Positions 25,439-37,700 of a stretch of DNA of 64,000 bases are shown piece by piece. The notes under the pieces were generated by a model that saw only the letters and a list, made by a program, of their open reading frames with translations, searched no databases and was not told where the DNA came from. Source of the stretch: Amylostereum areolatum. Taxonomy: Eukaryota > Basidiomycota > Agaricomycetes > Russulales > Stereaceae. Made by a program: the position numbers and the translations under genes. Within the stretch, counting starts at the first letter, position 1, and the number at the start of each line of letters is the position of its first letter. The stretch lies in assembly GCA_012932865.1 (NCBI GenBank), contig SAXG01000070.1, positions 62,001-126,000 on the forward strand. Reading direction: 5' to 3'.

Positions 25439-27393
25439 GAGGAGAAAGATACGCGTCTGAAGCACTGGTGGTCCACCCCCCAGGTTTTTTGAGGTATTTA
25501 TCAGAACCCACCGCGGAGCATTTTTGACCGCAGGGAACGCGAAAAGCACACTGTGGCGTATGTTGCATGATGGGAACAGTGGTCGGAAAAAATGCGCCGC
25601 ATCGATACTATGCGGGCCATCCCAAAAGGCGCTTTCTGGCTCCACGTGGGGACAATTCCTTTCAATGGTCCCACCGTTCAATTTCCTGCAAGGCTTCTGG
25701 TCATTGCACACTGGCGGGGAAGAAGACAGACTCACGGGCAGGAGACACTTTCGGACGAGGACCATACTGGTAGACAACAAAGTTCTCGTCGCAGCGTGGG
25801 CGACCAGTAATGGTTTGATGATGGAGAACAAAGGTCGGGACTGTGGAGAGCGCACTGAACAGTCAGAAAAACACGCCTTCTCGTGCACACGCGACGACCG
25901 AGGACCCGTCCGTTGAACTGATGCAGCAGACACACCTTAAGGCTGACGGAGTTGAATCGGAGTAGACGTTTGGACTTCCAAGCATACCCTACTAGTGCAC
26001 CAAGTTAGATTGACCTCGTGTCTGTGCACTTATTGGTCAACATCGTGCAGTAGATTACGCCCTCTGAGAGAAAAAGACCCCGACTTCGGATGCCCACTCA
26101 GAACTGGGTCAAGGCCGGGAGAGCAATATGCGGGAGATCTTCTGGACGCTTTCCCCTACAGTGCGAGAACAAAATGAATGTCAGATGGAACAGAAAAGGT
26201 GGGCAGAAAGGGGGATTCACGTTCGGAAGATAGTACACACTATGTACGACGCTTCATACATGTGCCCCACTTCTGAAAATGACGCGCCACTCATAATGCC
26301 CCCTGCGAGGTAGGTATTGCATGTCATTCTTCTTCAGGATGCATCAACAGCCGATGATCGTCGCGGAGCCACAGCGATGCCTACACGATGGGAACACGCC
26401 GCATCGCGTGACACACGTGCCGTACACGAGATGATATCTGGAGCACGCGCTGTCCAGCCATCGATTCTTGACAGGCGGATGTAGCCCGTATGGGCTGGAG
26501 CATTTTGCGAGGCAGATGAAGGAGAACCGATATGCATGACGGCGAGCACAGACGGAAACACTGCGGCGGCTGGACTGAAGATGTAAGCCGAGGCTGCCGT
26601 GCTCCTGGCGACTTCGCCTCTGGTTTTGATGGTGTCTTCGCGGCATGTGCGGCAGTGGTAGCGACAGGTTTCCCTACTCAGGTTGACGGCTCCCAGCCCG
26701 TGTGTCTGGTCTTAACGTGGTCGGTATTGCGAGAGCCTTACTTACTTGCTGCTGGACACACTCGTAAGTGAATGAGACGTTCGTTGTGATACAAACGCGC
26801 ACCTGCCATTCATACAGTTAAACTTGACACGCGTCTCACGAGATTGGGAAGAGTGCAAATGAAGGCATATATTCGGGGTAGTGTGTCTTACACCACTATC
26901 TAGAAAACCATCATGGCCCGTGGGCATAGAGCTGCTAGCGAAAGCGAAGAAGTCGTCGCTCTGAGCCAAACTGAAATGACCCCTCCTTCGTGAAGGAAAA
27001 AGCAAAGGAGGAGAGATAAGGTGTTGGCGTTGGAAAGAAAAATGAACGCTGCGCTGGGATTTTATACTCCCGGATATTTCCGTGTCACGTGGCATGACGT
27101 CGTGGTGAACGGCAAGCTGCCAGTGCTCCTGTCCTCCTTCTCCTCTGCCTTTGCCGCATCGTCCAGCGACAAATCTTCCAGAATTTCTTCATCGACGTGC
27201 AAGTGCAGGCGTTTCTTTCAGTCACGGGCAAGAATTAAAGGCCGTGAGAGATCGGATACCGGAGCGCAGTCTTGTCACCCTCCGCGCGTCAGACCGACAT
27301 TGTCCCGGCATCCTCCTCGGGATCGTACCCCTTCCTCGTGCCCGTCTGGCGCCCCTCTTTCACCGGAACTACCACTTACATCTGACTCTCTCG
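25439..27393. other. Intergenic, about 2 kb without a recognised gene
   Basis: Lies between the divergent start of propeller-caspase copy 2 and the SH3 gene. The plus-strand frames at 26532-26771 and 27021-27431 and the minus-strand frame at 26742-27095 have no recognisable domain; the last two probably cover the 5' region of the SH3 gene. The block ACCAAGTTAGA at 25999-26009 repeats the one before copy 1. No short CaaX-ended frame with a start codon was found. Confidence 0.5.
25999..26009. repeat. Duplicated upstream block, copy 2
   Basis: ACCAAGTTAGA with CTCGTG close behind, 561 bp before the start of copy 2. It matches 20723-20733. Confidence 0.45.
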
Positions 27394-29257
27394 ATGAAAC
27401 TCAACAACCCTCTCCCCCAATCTCTTCCTAAAGAGTGCGACAAAGCGGCCAGGATTTGTGCGTTTGTCGTCTCCTCCTTCCCCCGACACCGAGCCTAATC
27501 CTTCCCCAAGTTAAAAGCTTCGTCGACCACGGCAATAATGGCCTCGACGGGGTGCATCTTATTTCTATCTTCTGTTACATCCTTTCTCACCGGACTATCC
27601 AGGTCATTCCAAGAAACGTCCTTGAGAACGCACGTGGTTTTGCCATATTCACCCTCTTCAAGGCTGGCTTTCTTTTTTCTGCTCGGGCAGGCAGCGGTGT
27701 TGTCATAGCTAGACTAGATGATGGCAGTATGTGCAATCTCTCTTTTACCCTTTGCTGGGCCCTTACTGGAAACGTTCTCTAGCATGGTCTGCACCGAGTG
27801 CCATCGGCCTCGCGGGAGTGGGTGTGGGAGGGCAAGCAGGCGCAGAGATGACGGACTTTCTCATCGTTCTCAACTCGCGGTCGGTGCGTGATTCCTATTA
27901 CCGCCTCTTGATGACCACGTCTCATAGTCTTTTTTGTTAGGCCGTTGTACGTTCACTTTCTTCATCACATCATCTCGTCCGAGACTCATCCATCCCTAGC
28001 GGTCATTCATGGCTGCTGGTTCTCTTACGCTCGGTGGTAACATGAGTCTGGCCGTGGGTCCTCTTGGCCGTAACGGCGAGGCATCTGGCTCTCTCAACAC
28101 AAGTGGCAAAGTCGCAGCCATGTATAGCTACTCCAAGACTCGAGGTCTCTTCGGTGGCGTTTCCATCGAAGGTTCCGTCATTGTCGAACGCCAAGATGCG
28201 AATGCCCAGGCATATCGCGCCGACGTCGCCGTCAAGCAAATCCTCTCCGGGTCCGTTCAACAGCCCGACTGGGCCCAGCCTCTCATCCGAACCTTGGACT
28301 CCTGCACAGGCTTGCCCGGCGGCCGCACATGGGTCGAGAACGAACCAGGACTTGGCACGCCCGTTGACCGCTCGTATGCCTTCAACGGAATCTCAAGTCC
28401 GGGTACCAGCACCCCTCCCTCTCTCAAGAAATCCAAGAAGAACGGCAGTATGTTCCCACCGCTCAGCTGGGGATCCAAGAAGCCGGCGGGCAGCTACTTT
28501 GGTTCTGAAGACAGGGTCGACGACCACGACCGCATGTCCCCTCGTCCATCCTGGGACTACGACGCTCCCCAACGCGTCAGTGAGCCGCAGCCGGATCCCG
28601 CGCCAGGATTTGCGACACGGTTTGAGTCCGACTTCGCTCCGGAAAAGACTACTCACCCGGCCCTCAAGTACAATGCGCGTCCAATGTCGGCGCATGGGAC
28701 AGGCGACGGTGGGGCGGGGCAGCGGTCTGGGTCTTACGGTAACTTCCGGGATAGCACGCTGCAGTCAGCGCACGCGCGTTCATTCAGTGCTGCCGCGGGG
28801 AGACAGAGCTCATACGGATCGTCGGGTGGCTACGACAACTATGACAACCCATTTGCGCCGACGATTGAGGATGACGATCCGTTCGCCGTAGATGACAACC
28901 ACGGTACGGTTGCAAGAGCGAAGGCCGCGTCAAGAGGGGAGTTATCAAGACCGCTCATGCCATCACAAGGCGTGGCGAGAGCTATCGCGCTGTTCGACTT
29001 CAACGCCGTACAGGTAGGCGTGCACAAGGTTTGTATGTCTAAAAACGGTCTGACCAAGGTTGCAGCCTGGCGACTTGTCTTTCAAGAAGGGCCAGGTTCT
29101 CGTCATCACGGAGAAGAGCAACAACGTTGATACTTGGTGCGTCTTTCATGCCATTTTCCCCGTGGATCTTTGGCTGACCCCGGGCGAATGTAGGTGGAAA
29201 GGGAAGGTAGACGGCCGTGAAGGCATCTTCCCCGCGAATTTTGTAGAAGTTGTATGA
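27394..29257 (+). CDS. SH3 domain protein of the LSB3/YSC84 family
   Basis: Actin-patch protein family that binds lipids and actin through an N-terminal Ysc84/SYLF domain and binds Pro-rich partners such as Las17 through a C-terminal SH3 domain, acting in endocytosis. The spliced N-terminus reads MKLNNPLPQSLPKECDKAAR, FKSFVDHGNNGLDG, VIPRNVLENARGFAIFT, then GFLFSARAGSGVVIARL and APSAIGLAGVGVGGQAGAE. The Gly-rich core continues with LTLGGNMSLAVGPLGRNGEA and KTRGLFGGVSIEGSVI. A Ser/Pro-rich linker of about 200 residues precedes the SH3 domain (ARAIALFDFNAVQPGDLSF, then VDTWWKGKVDGREGIFPANF). Seven or so introns split the gene; the second-last one interrupts the SH3 RT loop. Confidence 0.9.
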
Positions 29258-29586
29258 CCCAAAGCTCTGTTCAGGTGCCCACTTCCTTGTTCGACGACGA
29301 TGTACCCCTACCTGTGTATTTTCTTCCCTCGTATCATGTCATTTGCGGTCCTTTCACCCCTTGTATACGCCCCTCTCCCCATCGTACCACGGATCCCTTG
29401 TAGTTTTACCCATGTTTTATACGCTGACTGGGCGACCTGTTTCCTTATGTATACGCCAATGTTATTATATTTCCGTCCACCCCGAAGGACAGCAGGTTTA
29501 TTGGAAAGTACGCCCGCTTTTTCATCGCAGTACGTTCGTAGAAAAAATGAAATCCATATTCATTCTGTGAAGACCGAAATGTTGGA

Positions 29587-30117
29587 CTACCCGCTGCCGG
29601 ACTTCATGTCGTGCATCATCTTGGTGTCCACGAACTCTTTGATGATGGCGATCTCGCCAGGCGTGGCAGGGTCGATGGTGAAGATGAAAATGGATTCGTT
29701 GTTGAACGACGGCCCCGAGGGGACTTCAATGGACAGTTTTGACTGTGGATACATGAGCAAGGTGGAGGACAGGTACAACGGGAGCGCCTACTAACATGGA
29801 CCCATATCTTGCCCTCGGCCTCGTTGACGTCGTATATCTCATACTATACGCCGTTGGACATATAGTTTGAATCGGAAGGGGAAAGAACCACACACATTCA
29901 TGGGCTTGTTCCCGAATATCTCCCCCATCTTGCGTGCATGGGCAAGGCCTTCAGTTTTGTTTTTCGGGGGGTCATTCGCGCTGGCGGGAAGGGTATGATG
30001 AACGTAGTTTTCGGACAAAAGGGTAGTGAGGGCGGCGATGTCCCACGAGGAAACGGCTTTGTACCACACGAGGACGGTGTTCAGCTGGGGGGTTGGGTTG
30101 GCGGGTGAGGACCACAT
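29587..30117 (-). CDS. SnoaL/NTF2-like small protein
   Basis: Three exons give about 145 residues beginning MWSSPANPTPQLNTVLVWYK. The pattern AVSSWDIAALTTLLSENYVH followed by HARKMGEIFG and a final strand EVPSGPSFNNESIFIFTID matches the cone-shaped SnoaL-like/NTF2-like fold common in Agaricomycete genomes. Members bind small hydrophobic ligands or act as cyclases or isomerases; the catalytic role here is unknown. The start at 30117 was chosen because upstream in-frame codons look non-coding. The middle exon reads YEIYDVNEAEGKIWVH. It converges with the SH3 gene. Confidence 0.7.
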
Positions 30118-30376
30118 AACGGCGAAAAATGCAGATGCGATGTTATTAGTTTGGTAGGTATTTATGTTGGACGTTCTGGTAACTTGTACTAGAAGATGGA
30201 GTATGCTTCGATTTGTGGTGGCGAAAAAGAATCTCGTCGATAGCTCATGGTAGGGAAGACCAAGATCTTGGTTGTATGGAAGTGCGAGAGACGCTTCCAG
30301 TTCATATCTATGGAAGGAAAGAGGGAATGAGTTATGTATACGGCACACTTGGAAACGAGGAGAAAAGCAAACCGAA

Positions 30377-31681
30377 TTAGAGAGCAACGTTGTAAACGTC
30401 TTCATCTGGGTCGGATCCCCAGCCATCGCGCTCCCCATCCGATTCTTCTCTCTCCCCCCCGTCAGTCGTATCCGAATCCGCCGGGGGCTCCTCACATCCG
30501 TCCATATCCATCCAGCCCCCGCCCCACCTCCCCGAGCACTCCGCATTCCACATCCTCTCGCTCAGTCCTCTCCACTCCTTCTTCCATCCCTTCACATGCT
30601 CCTTCCACTGCTCTGGGCCTTTTGCACCCTTCGCTTGTAGCTTGCCCACGAAAGCGTTATCCTCGCCAAAAAGGTCGCCGTTGATGGTGCCCTTGAGTTT
30701 GCCGTCCCCTAAGAACGTGATAGTGCCCGTGTTCAGATCGCTGAAGGTGATTTGGTTCTCGCCAGCTTCGCGTCCGCGCCAGACGAAGGAGCAGGATGTG
30801 CCGATGGTCGTAGGAGGTGCGCTGCACCGCATGACTCCTGAGATAACGCCGAAATCGAATGAAATCCAGAGGTGGCGACCTGTGCCGGGAGAAGGAGCCA
30901 TCTTGAGAGAGAGTTCGCCGCCAGCATCGTCTGGCCACGATTCGGCGAGAGAGGGTGCTACGATATCGAACGATCCACAGGTGTCAAATCCAGAGAGCTA
31001 TATGCAAGGGGAAATTTCGTGAGGATGCAGGGCCGGTAATGCAGGGATCGGTAGGACGCGTACCTTCGTACCGGCTTTGGTCCTCTTCGCGGGGACGTCC
31101 TTGACAGTATCATCGCCCGCCTTGCGTTTCTTGGAGGGCCCATTGGTCGGCGCCTTCGCCTCTTCCCCGAGCACATCCGCCATAATCTGGGCATGTCGTT
31201 TCTTCGCCTCAGCGGCCTCTTCCCTCGCCGCCTTCTCTCGCTCGCGTTCCGCTTCCTCGTACCGTTTCCGGGCCTTCTCCTGCTCGACCGCGTACTCCTT
31301 CTTGAGCTCTTTCTCCAGCTTCAGGATGTTCTCTGGGACTTGAAGTGTTGTCCCAGACCCGAACGCGGCGAGGAGGGCCTTCTTCGCTGCATTCTTCGTC
31401 TTGAGCGGCTTGAGACCGTAATGAAGAAGTTGTGCGATGTAGAAGCTCTCCGATTCATCCTTGTGCGGAGGCGGTTGGCGCTTCGCTACCGTCCCCTTCT
31501 TCGTGAGCTTTGGCCCGGGGTCTTTATAGGTGAGGAGGCTGTGAAGATGGAACGGGTCCGCACGGTGATGGCGTTCGGTTCGGCCGCTGGACACGTCAAC
31601 GTATAAGCCACTGGAAGAGCCCCAAGGACTTGAATAGAAAAAGACGTTGTCACGGGTGACTGGGGAGGCGAAAGCCATCAT
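30377..31681 (-). CDS. Orphan family protein A (three-member local family)
   Basis: Not recognised as a named family. Two exons. The N-terminus opens with MMAFASPVTRDNVFFY and has the conserved stretches GPKLTKKGTVAKRQPP and LLHYGLKPLKTKNAAKK, followed by FGSGTTLQVP. A charged coiled-coil-like segment (KKEYAVEQEKARKRYEEAE) with Lys/Arg-rich, nuclear-localisation-like KKRKAG follows. The C-terminal domain has HLWISFDFGVISGVMRCSA, FVWRGREAGENQITFSD and HVKGWKKEWRGLSE, then an acidic tail. The same C-terminal domain occurs in the next two genes. The basic/coiled-coil architecture suggests a nuclear or scaffold protein, which is only a guess. Confidence 0.75.
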
Positions 31682-31846
31682 AGCGGTGAAAGTGCAACGC
31701 CTTCAGTCAACTTCGCATTTGAACGCGTCGGCGTTGTCGGTCGACGCGGTCATGTGCAGCAGGGAACTCGCCCGATTCATCGGCAGCGCCGAAAGCAGCG
31801 AGTCGAAATTCCATCGAGCGTGTGTTTGTAAATCATCGTAAAAAAA

Positions 31847-33094
31847 TCAGTAGTCGTCGTAAAAGTCGTCTGGTTCCGCTTGACCCGGTCCTTCACCCTG
31901 GGCCGTGGTATCAGAATCGGCGGGACCCTCGATACACCCATCGCGAGACACCCAATTGCCCCACCGCGCTTGATTCTCGGCCTCCTGGGCATTCTCGTTC
32001 ATACCCCTCCACCCCGCCTTCCATTCCTTCACGTGTTTAGTCCAAACTACGTTTCGTAGGTTCTCCGTGTCTTGCGTCCCGGAAAACTCGATATCTTCCC
32101 CAATCCACGCGCCGCTCATGACGCCCCTGAGCTTGCCCTTCCCGAGGAAGGTGATGGTACCGACATTGTACCGGTCGAAAGACACCGTACCCTCGCCAGC
32201 CTCGCACCCCCGCCATGTGAACGTGCATGCCTGGGTGGTGGTGGTGGGAGGAGCGCTACAACGCATAATCCCAGAGATGAGGCCGAAGTCGAAGGAAATC
32301 CAGAGGTGCCCTCCGGTGTGACGCGAAGGCGACATTGTCATGGACAGATCGTCGTTTGCTTCGTCGTAGTTATCGGAGAGCCATGGGCAGGATATCTCCC
32401 AGACACCACATACATCGAGGGATGAAAGCTGAGAGATAGGTGAGGATGGGATATGCTTCGATGAGGCCAGAGCCATACGCGCCTTTGCACCACCCGCCTT
32501 CTTGTCGCCTTTGCTTCTCTTCACCAGGCCAGCAGCAACATCATCATCCGCCTTCCTCTTCTTGGAACTGCTCGCTGCCTTCCCACCGCTCGGAATCCCA
32601 ATGGCACTCGTGTCCTTACCTTGGCTCTTCTTCGTTCCCCCGCGCTTCTTCGTTGCCGCATCCTCTTGCTCCCTCTTCGCTTTCACTTCTTCAAGCTTGA
32701 ACTCTTTCTTCAACTCCCTCTCCAGGCGTGCAATATGATCAGGAACCTTGAGCGTTGTTCCAGAGCCGAACGCGGCCAAAAGCTGCTTCTTGGCCGCCGC
32801 CTTCGTCTTCAACGGCTTCAAGCCGTAATGGAGGAGCTGTGCACAGTAGAAGTGCTCTGTTTCGTCCTTGTGAGGCGGGTGTATTGGCGCTGGCGGCTGT
32901 CTCTTCGCCACGGTGCCCTTCTTCGTAAGAACAGGGCCTGGCTCTGCGTAGGTCAGGAGGCGATAGAGGTGAGAATAGTCTGCACGTGTGTGACGGTGCG
33001 GTTGGGGAGTGCTGGTGGTGACAACTTCGACGTACAGCCCAAGTGATCCATAGAAAAAGATATTATCGTGCGTGACGGGGGCAGCAAAGGTCAT
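31847..33094 (-). CDS. Orphan family protein B, paralogue of A
   Basis: A single open frame. The Met at 33094 (MTFAAPVTHDNIFFYGS) was chosen because it aligns with the start of family protein A; the frame is open 23 codons further upstream. It shares GPVLTKKGTVAKRQPP, LLHYGLKPLKTKAAAKK, GSGTTLKVP, a Lys-rich central region with KKRKADDD, and the C-terminal HLWISFDFGLISGIMRCSA with HVKEWKAGWRGMNE and a final acidic tail. It sits head-to-tail with A, only 166 bp apart, consistent with tandem duplication. Function unknown. Confidence 0.75.
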   Translation of the reverse strand: MTFAAPVTHDNIFFYGSLGLYVEVVTTSTPQPHRHTRADYSHLYRLLTYAEPGPVLTKKGTVAKRQPPAPIHPPHKDETEHFYCAQLLHYGLKPLKTKAAAKKQLLAAFGSGTTLKVPDHIARLERELKKEFKLEEVKAKREQEDAATKKRGGTKKSQGKDTSAIGIPSGGKAASSSKKRKADDDVAAGLVKRSKGDKKAGGAKARMALASSKHIPSSPISQLSSLDVCGVWEISCPWLSDNYDEANDDLSMTMSPSRHTGGHLWISFDFGLISGIMRCSAPPTTTTQACTFTWRGCEAGEGTVSFDRYNVGTITFLGKGKLRGVMSGAWIGEDIEFSGTQDTENLRNVVWTKHVKEWKAGWRGMNENAQEAENQARWGNWVSRDGCIEGPADSDTTAQGEGPGQAEPDDFYDDY

Positions 33095-33456
33095 AGTGAG
33101 TAGTACAGGATCGCCGGCGACACTGATGAGTGACAGCTGTGTGGCAAAGAATGCGAAGTTCACACCAAGTTCAAACCCGAGTCCGAATCAAATCGGCACG
33201 TGGTGGGAACTTTCCGTTCGCGTTCAAAGTAGCGCCGGGTTGAACCTTCTTCATCTTGTTGACGTTGCGTTCAACCCTTTCTCGAGCAATTTACCTATGG
33301 CGTACCCGGTTCGGAGCGTTTTTATGGTCAGCGTATATCCTGGTCGCGTCGACGGAAGTCCAGTCATTATCCGCCATTGGCAAAGTCGATGCCACTGTGG
33401 CGGCTGGCCACTGACTTGGGTGGCAAATATTCCATTGTTCCTTCACAATGAAAAGA

Positions 33457-33464
33457 TATATAAG
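33457..33464 (+). promoter_or_regulatory. TATA box of orphan family gene C
   Basis: TATATAAG 60-67 bp before the start codon at 33524. Confidence 0.4.
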
Positions 33465-33523
33465 GTCCCATCGCAAGTCAGCCAACGTTATATCCCCCAC
33501 CTCCTCTCCCCTCGGGTTACAAC

Positions 33524-34441
33524 ATGAACAACCGCTATTCTGACGACGAATTCCCCACTGGCACTCGCCAGAGACGTGGGCGGCGCGCCTATGATGATGA
33601 GCACGACGATGGAACCTACGCGGACCCCCATGGAGTATACGTAGGCGCACCTGACGATGATGGAGACGATGCGGATTACACCGAACCTTCGAAAGGGAAA
33701 CGCAAGCGCAAGGCTAAGAAACAGCCTTCCACGAAGAAGAAATCCCAAGACTCTGCGACACAGCCCCGGACTATTAACAATGTATGTCTTCACAATTACA
33801 GCGTTGGACACATCCGACTTACCGACGTACCATAGGGCCCAACGGACTGGATGATGGGACGATTCGACCTTGCCCTGCCTTCCCGCCTTCCCGCTTCCCT
33901 CAAGGGAATGCAATCGCAGTTCACGCGTCTCGTCCTCGAGATGGCGCCCCCGTACAACGGAACTGGGAAGCACTATTGGTTCAAGTTTGATTTTGGGTTT
34001 ATGTGGGGAATCGCGCGGTGCAACGCGTCGAATATGTCCGGTGTTGGGCAGCCATTCATATGGCGCGGTTTCGTCGATGAAGACCAGATGGCGTTCGGCA
34101 ACGGGTGCACGGGCACGCTTGTCAACAATTCTCGAGGACAGATCACGTTTTCCGTTTGCGGAAACGTGTTTGGGAGGTCAGGCTTGAAGTGCCAAGGTGT
34201 GCTAGAGGTGGGGACGGCGGACACGGTGTATTGGATGGATCATCCCAAGCATTGGAAACGGCTCTTCCGAGGTATCAACGAGAGGGAGCGGGCGAGACAG
34301 GAAATGATGGCCTCCGGTACTGGGGGAAAGAACCGCGCAATGGCACAACCGTATGCGGATACTCCGGATCCGATATGGGATACGCCAGTGGACGACCCGG
34401 AGAGGATTTACGAAGGTCGTCTTCCCTCCGACACAGACTAG
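33524..34441 (+). CDS. Orphan family protein C, divergent paralogue
   Basis: Two exons on the opposite strand to A and B. The N-terminus is short, acidic then very basic (SKGKRKRKAKKQPSTKKK) and lacks the conserved N-terminal region of A and B. After the intron the shared C-terminal domain appears: KHYWFKFDFGFMWGIARCNA, PFIWRGFVDEDQMAFGN, and HPKHWKRLFRGINE in place of the HVKGWKKEWRGLSE of A. The product of about 270 residues ends in EGRLPSDTD. Either C lost the N-terminal region or A and B gained it. Function unknown. Confidence 0.7.
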
Positions 34442-34772
34442 AGCGAGGGCCAAACTTGAAGATGTTATTATAGGTGGCGAGGGTGAGGAAAGGCGGGAAC
34501 TTGAACGGCTATGGTCAACATTGAGTCGGCGACCGCGAATAGACGTAGGAAAATCATAACCAAGACATCTCGGATATTTTGCGTATACACACTGTGCAAT
34601 CCTACCTAGAAGATAGGCATAACAATGACTTCTTGGATGAAAAGTTGGAAGACCACCGATGCCGCGGAGATACAGTCAGCCGACGGCAAAGACGAGGGAA
34701 CGAAGGAATGGCAAACATTGTTTCAGTCAAGACAGTAGTAGGCAACCTTGTACTTAGACCGCCTTCCCTTGA
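34442..34772. other. Short intergenic stretch
   Basis: About 330 bp between two convergent genes. Frames here run out of the preceding gene in other phases. Nothing is recognised. Confidence 0.5.
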
Positions 34773-37700
34773 TCATTCGACCACCCTCCATGGTCTATCC
34801 ACGTTCGCATCCGCCTCGTCCACCGCCTCCGCGCCGTCCAGCGCCAATTCCGCCGTCCGCATCGCAAACTCATTCATGTCGCTCGCCCCCAGATCCCGGA
34901 ACTCCGCATCGTATCCTCCGCTATCGCGCACATGTGCGTAGGGATCCCAGGAGATGGGTATGCCCCTCCATCCACGGTTTACATATATGTAGTTGAGGAA
35001 AGAGCGCCACAAGGGGTCGAGCGAGAGCACCGCGGGATCGCCTACGATGATCAACAGGGCTTGCGCACGAGTTACCGCCACTGAAAAGTGATAAGGGTGA
35101 TATATCGAAGTATGGATGTAATAGGCATACCGTTGAATCGGCGCGGGTTGGCGACGAATCCCAGAGTGTGTTGTAGGTCATATTCAACATATTCCCGGCT
35201 GCTTCTAACGGTTGATATGATGATGATGCGCCGCTCCTGCACGATGGATTGAAGTCGGAGAAATGAGCATCTTAGTTCACTTGTAAAGATCTGAAGACGC
35301 ATACCTGTCCTTGGAACTCTTCTACGGAGCCCACTTTGATGTCCTCAGCAAAAGGCCGTAGAAGGGTCCGCAGCTTCTGACACTGGGCGTGGTAGGGGGC
35401 GATTATTCCAATCTCGTTATTGGCTGGGAATCCTTGGGTCAGACAAGGAAGCTACGATTGGTTAAAACCCACCCACAGACTCGAAGACGCCTGTCGCTGC
35501 GTAGAGCTTCGACGTAGGCCTTGACTTGCTGGACCTCGTGAATGTTGAAAAACGAAGGCGACGATGCCTCCCGGACATCCCTGCCCGACATCGCATGGAA
35601 CAATATGGGGAAGTTGCCTGAGGGGAGGACGGCGCTGCCCAAGCAAGAGTCTATAACCTTGGTCTCGCCGCACGGCTCCAATTCGCCTCTGTAGAATCGC
35701 TCGTTCGGAAACTTGAGGATCGCCTCATGGGAACGATAATTCTGAGTGAGCTTGACGACGCTGTAAGCCATTTGTCAGTACCGATGGGAACGGCAGAGAA
35801 GAACCAATGTTCACGTCACGCCATGCCCCTTCCGCTCGTCATATATGTCCTCTTTCATCAGCCGCTCCATGTAACTTATGTCTAACGTTAACATCCGCGC
35901 AACCGAAGAACGGATGATAGGCCCGAGTTGCTTTGGATCGCCGGCAAGAACAACATTTGTCTTCTGGTCAACCATGGTCTTGATAGAAATCATAACCTCC
36001 GGCTCTGTTGCCTGGCCAGCTTCATCCACGAAGATGTGCGAGAAGTGACCACGAGGTAGACCTATCCCATAGGCGAAGGAAGCGGAGACGCAAGTGGACA
36101 CTATGACACGCAAGCGCCTGACCGTGGCCAATGGCGGAAGCGAAAAATGCCCGTTCACGTCGATGTGGGTGAAGGGCAAAAGTTCGTCCGGTACAGTGTC
36201 CTTGAATCGACTGGGAGCACAATAACGGAATAACTGGTCCGTCCCAAGCATCACAAGTCTCGATGCGATAAGATCGGCAGCCGAATTGCTCGGCGCGCAC
36301 GCCAGGATACGAGCGGATGGATTCTGTTTGAGAACCTGACGGATGGACTCTACAAATGTGATCGTCTTGCCGGTACCGGGCCTAAGTGTCTACCGATCAG
36401 TTCGTGCGATGTACTTGGGCAACCAAAGTACTCACGGTCCAAAGATCACGAACGGCACCAGACCAACAGGCCGATAAACGATCGCTCGAACAGCATCGAG
36501 TTGTGGAAGGTTGTCATTGATCAAAGCATTGAACGGGGTTATGTCAGCTTGAGACCTCGTCGTACGGCCAATGTGAGATGGGGCGGGGAAAAGTAATCTT
36601 TCAGGAGCAAAGTTGGTGTCCAACGCCTGGTGCTGTCTTCTCAGCGGGGAACGGTTCAGTTTGAAATGGACTATATGTCGCTGGCCTCGCGCTGGGACAG
36701 GAAAGGAACTATGGAAACGAAGGCCAACTTCTTCCTTGCGGATGATATGGACATGTCCTTCGAACCACTTTCCTCTGGGGCTTCCATGTGGGTGAACGAG
36801 AATTAGATCGCCTGGACCGAAGGTTGATTTTGATAGATAGAGATGGCTCGGGAAGAAGGCAGCGTACCAGTGAGGACGCTAGGGCGGGTTTCTGCCAATC
36901 CAGGGACGTAGAGGCTAGTTGGTTATAAGTAACGTGGATCTGGTTTCATTAGTACGGAATCCCGCTCACTAATAGTACTGGTTATGCTTGGTCAGTTCGG
37001 CTTTCTCAATGTCGTACACCTGTAAGTCGTGCCTGGGCAAACCCGCGCGTCAGGACTTGACAAGGACACAAGGAGGAAGAAAACGAACTCCATCCGATAC
37101 TCTTCCACCCAAATAAGAGTTTTATAGAAGCGACTGTAAGTATTCGCGTTGAGGGCAGGATGCTCGTCTTGAGCTGGCTGAGAACACTTCTAGTGGAACG
37201 CGAAGATAGGACGGAAGAAATGGCCTTGGGCATGTCGGCGGTCGGAAGCTTTGTAACCCATTTAACCGCACGTCCTGCCGAAGGTTTTACGCCGGGTACA
37301 ACACTAGCCTCTGGTTCCCGTCTGGTCCGATTTGGGGCGATGTAGGGTTTGGATGGTCTGAGGACATCGTAGTCGAGGCGACTGCCCACACTGGCCTTGA
37401 GGAGACGGACGATGACGAATTTTTTCGATAGAGCCGTCCGATCATCGAATTGACCACGGAAGGTTTGACGAAATGTGACCAATACACGCTTCTCCTGGTT
37501 GGGCGACAGGGTCGGTGTAGTCGAGTCCAGTGGTTGGATGAAGAAGCTGAACATTACACGTGAATATATGCTTGAGTAGGTGTGGTTTGGGTGAACACGC
37601 ACCTTGCAGGCACTCGTCTGGCTGTTGACAGAGACGAGAAGAGGTTGATAGCGTCGATCTTCACCTGCGCTGTAGGATCCTTGAGCTTGATGAGCTCTAT

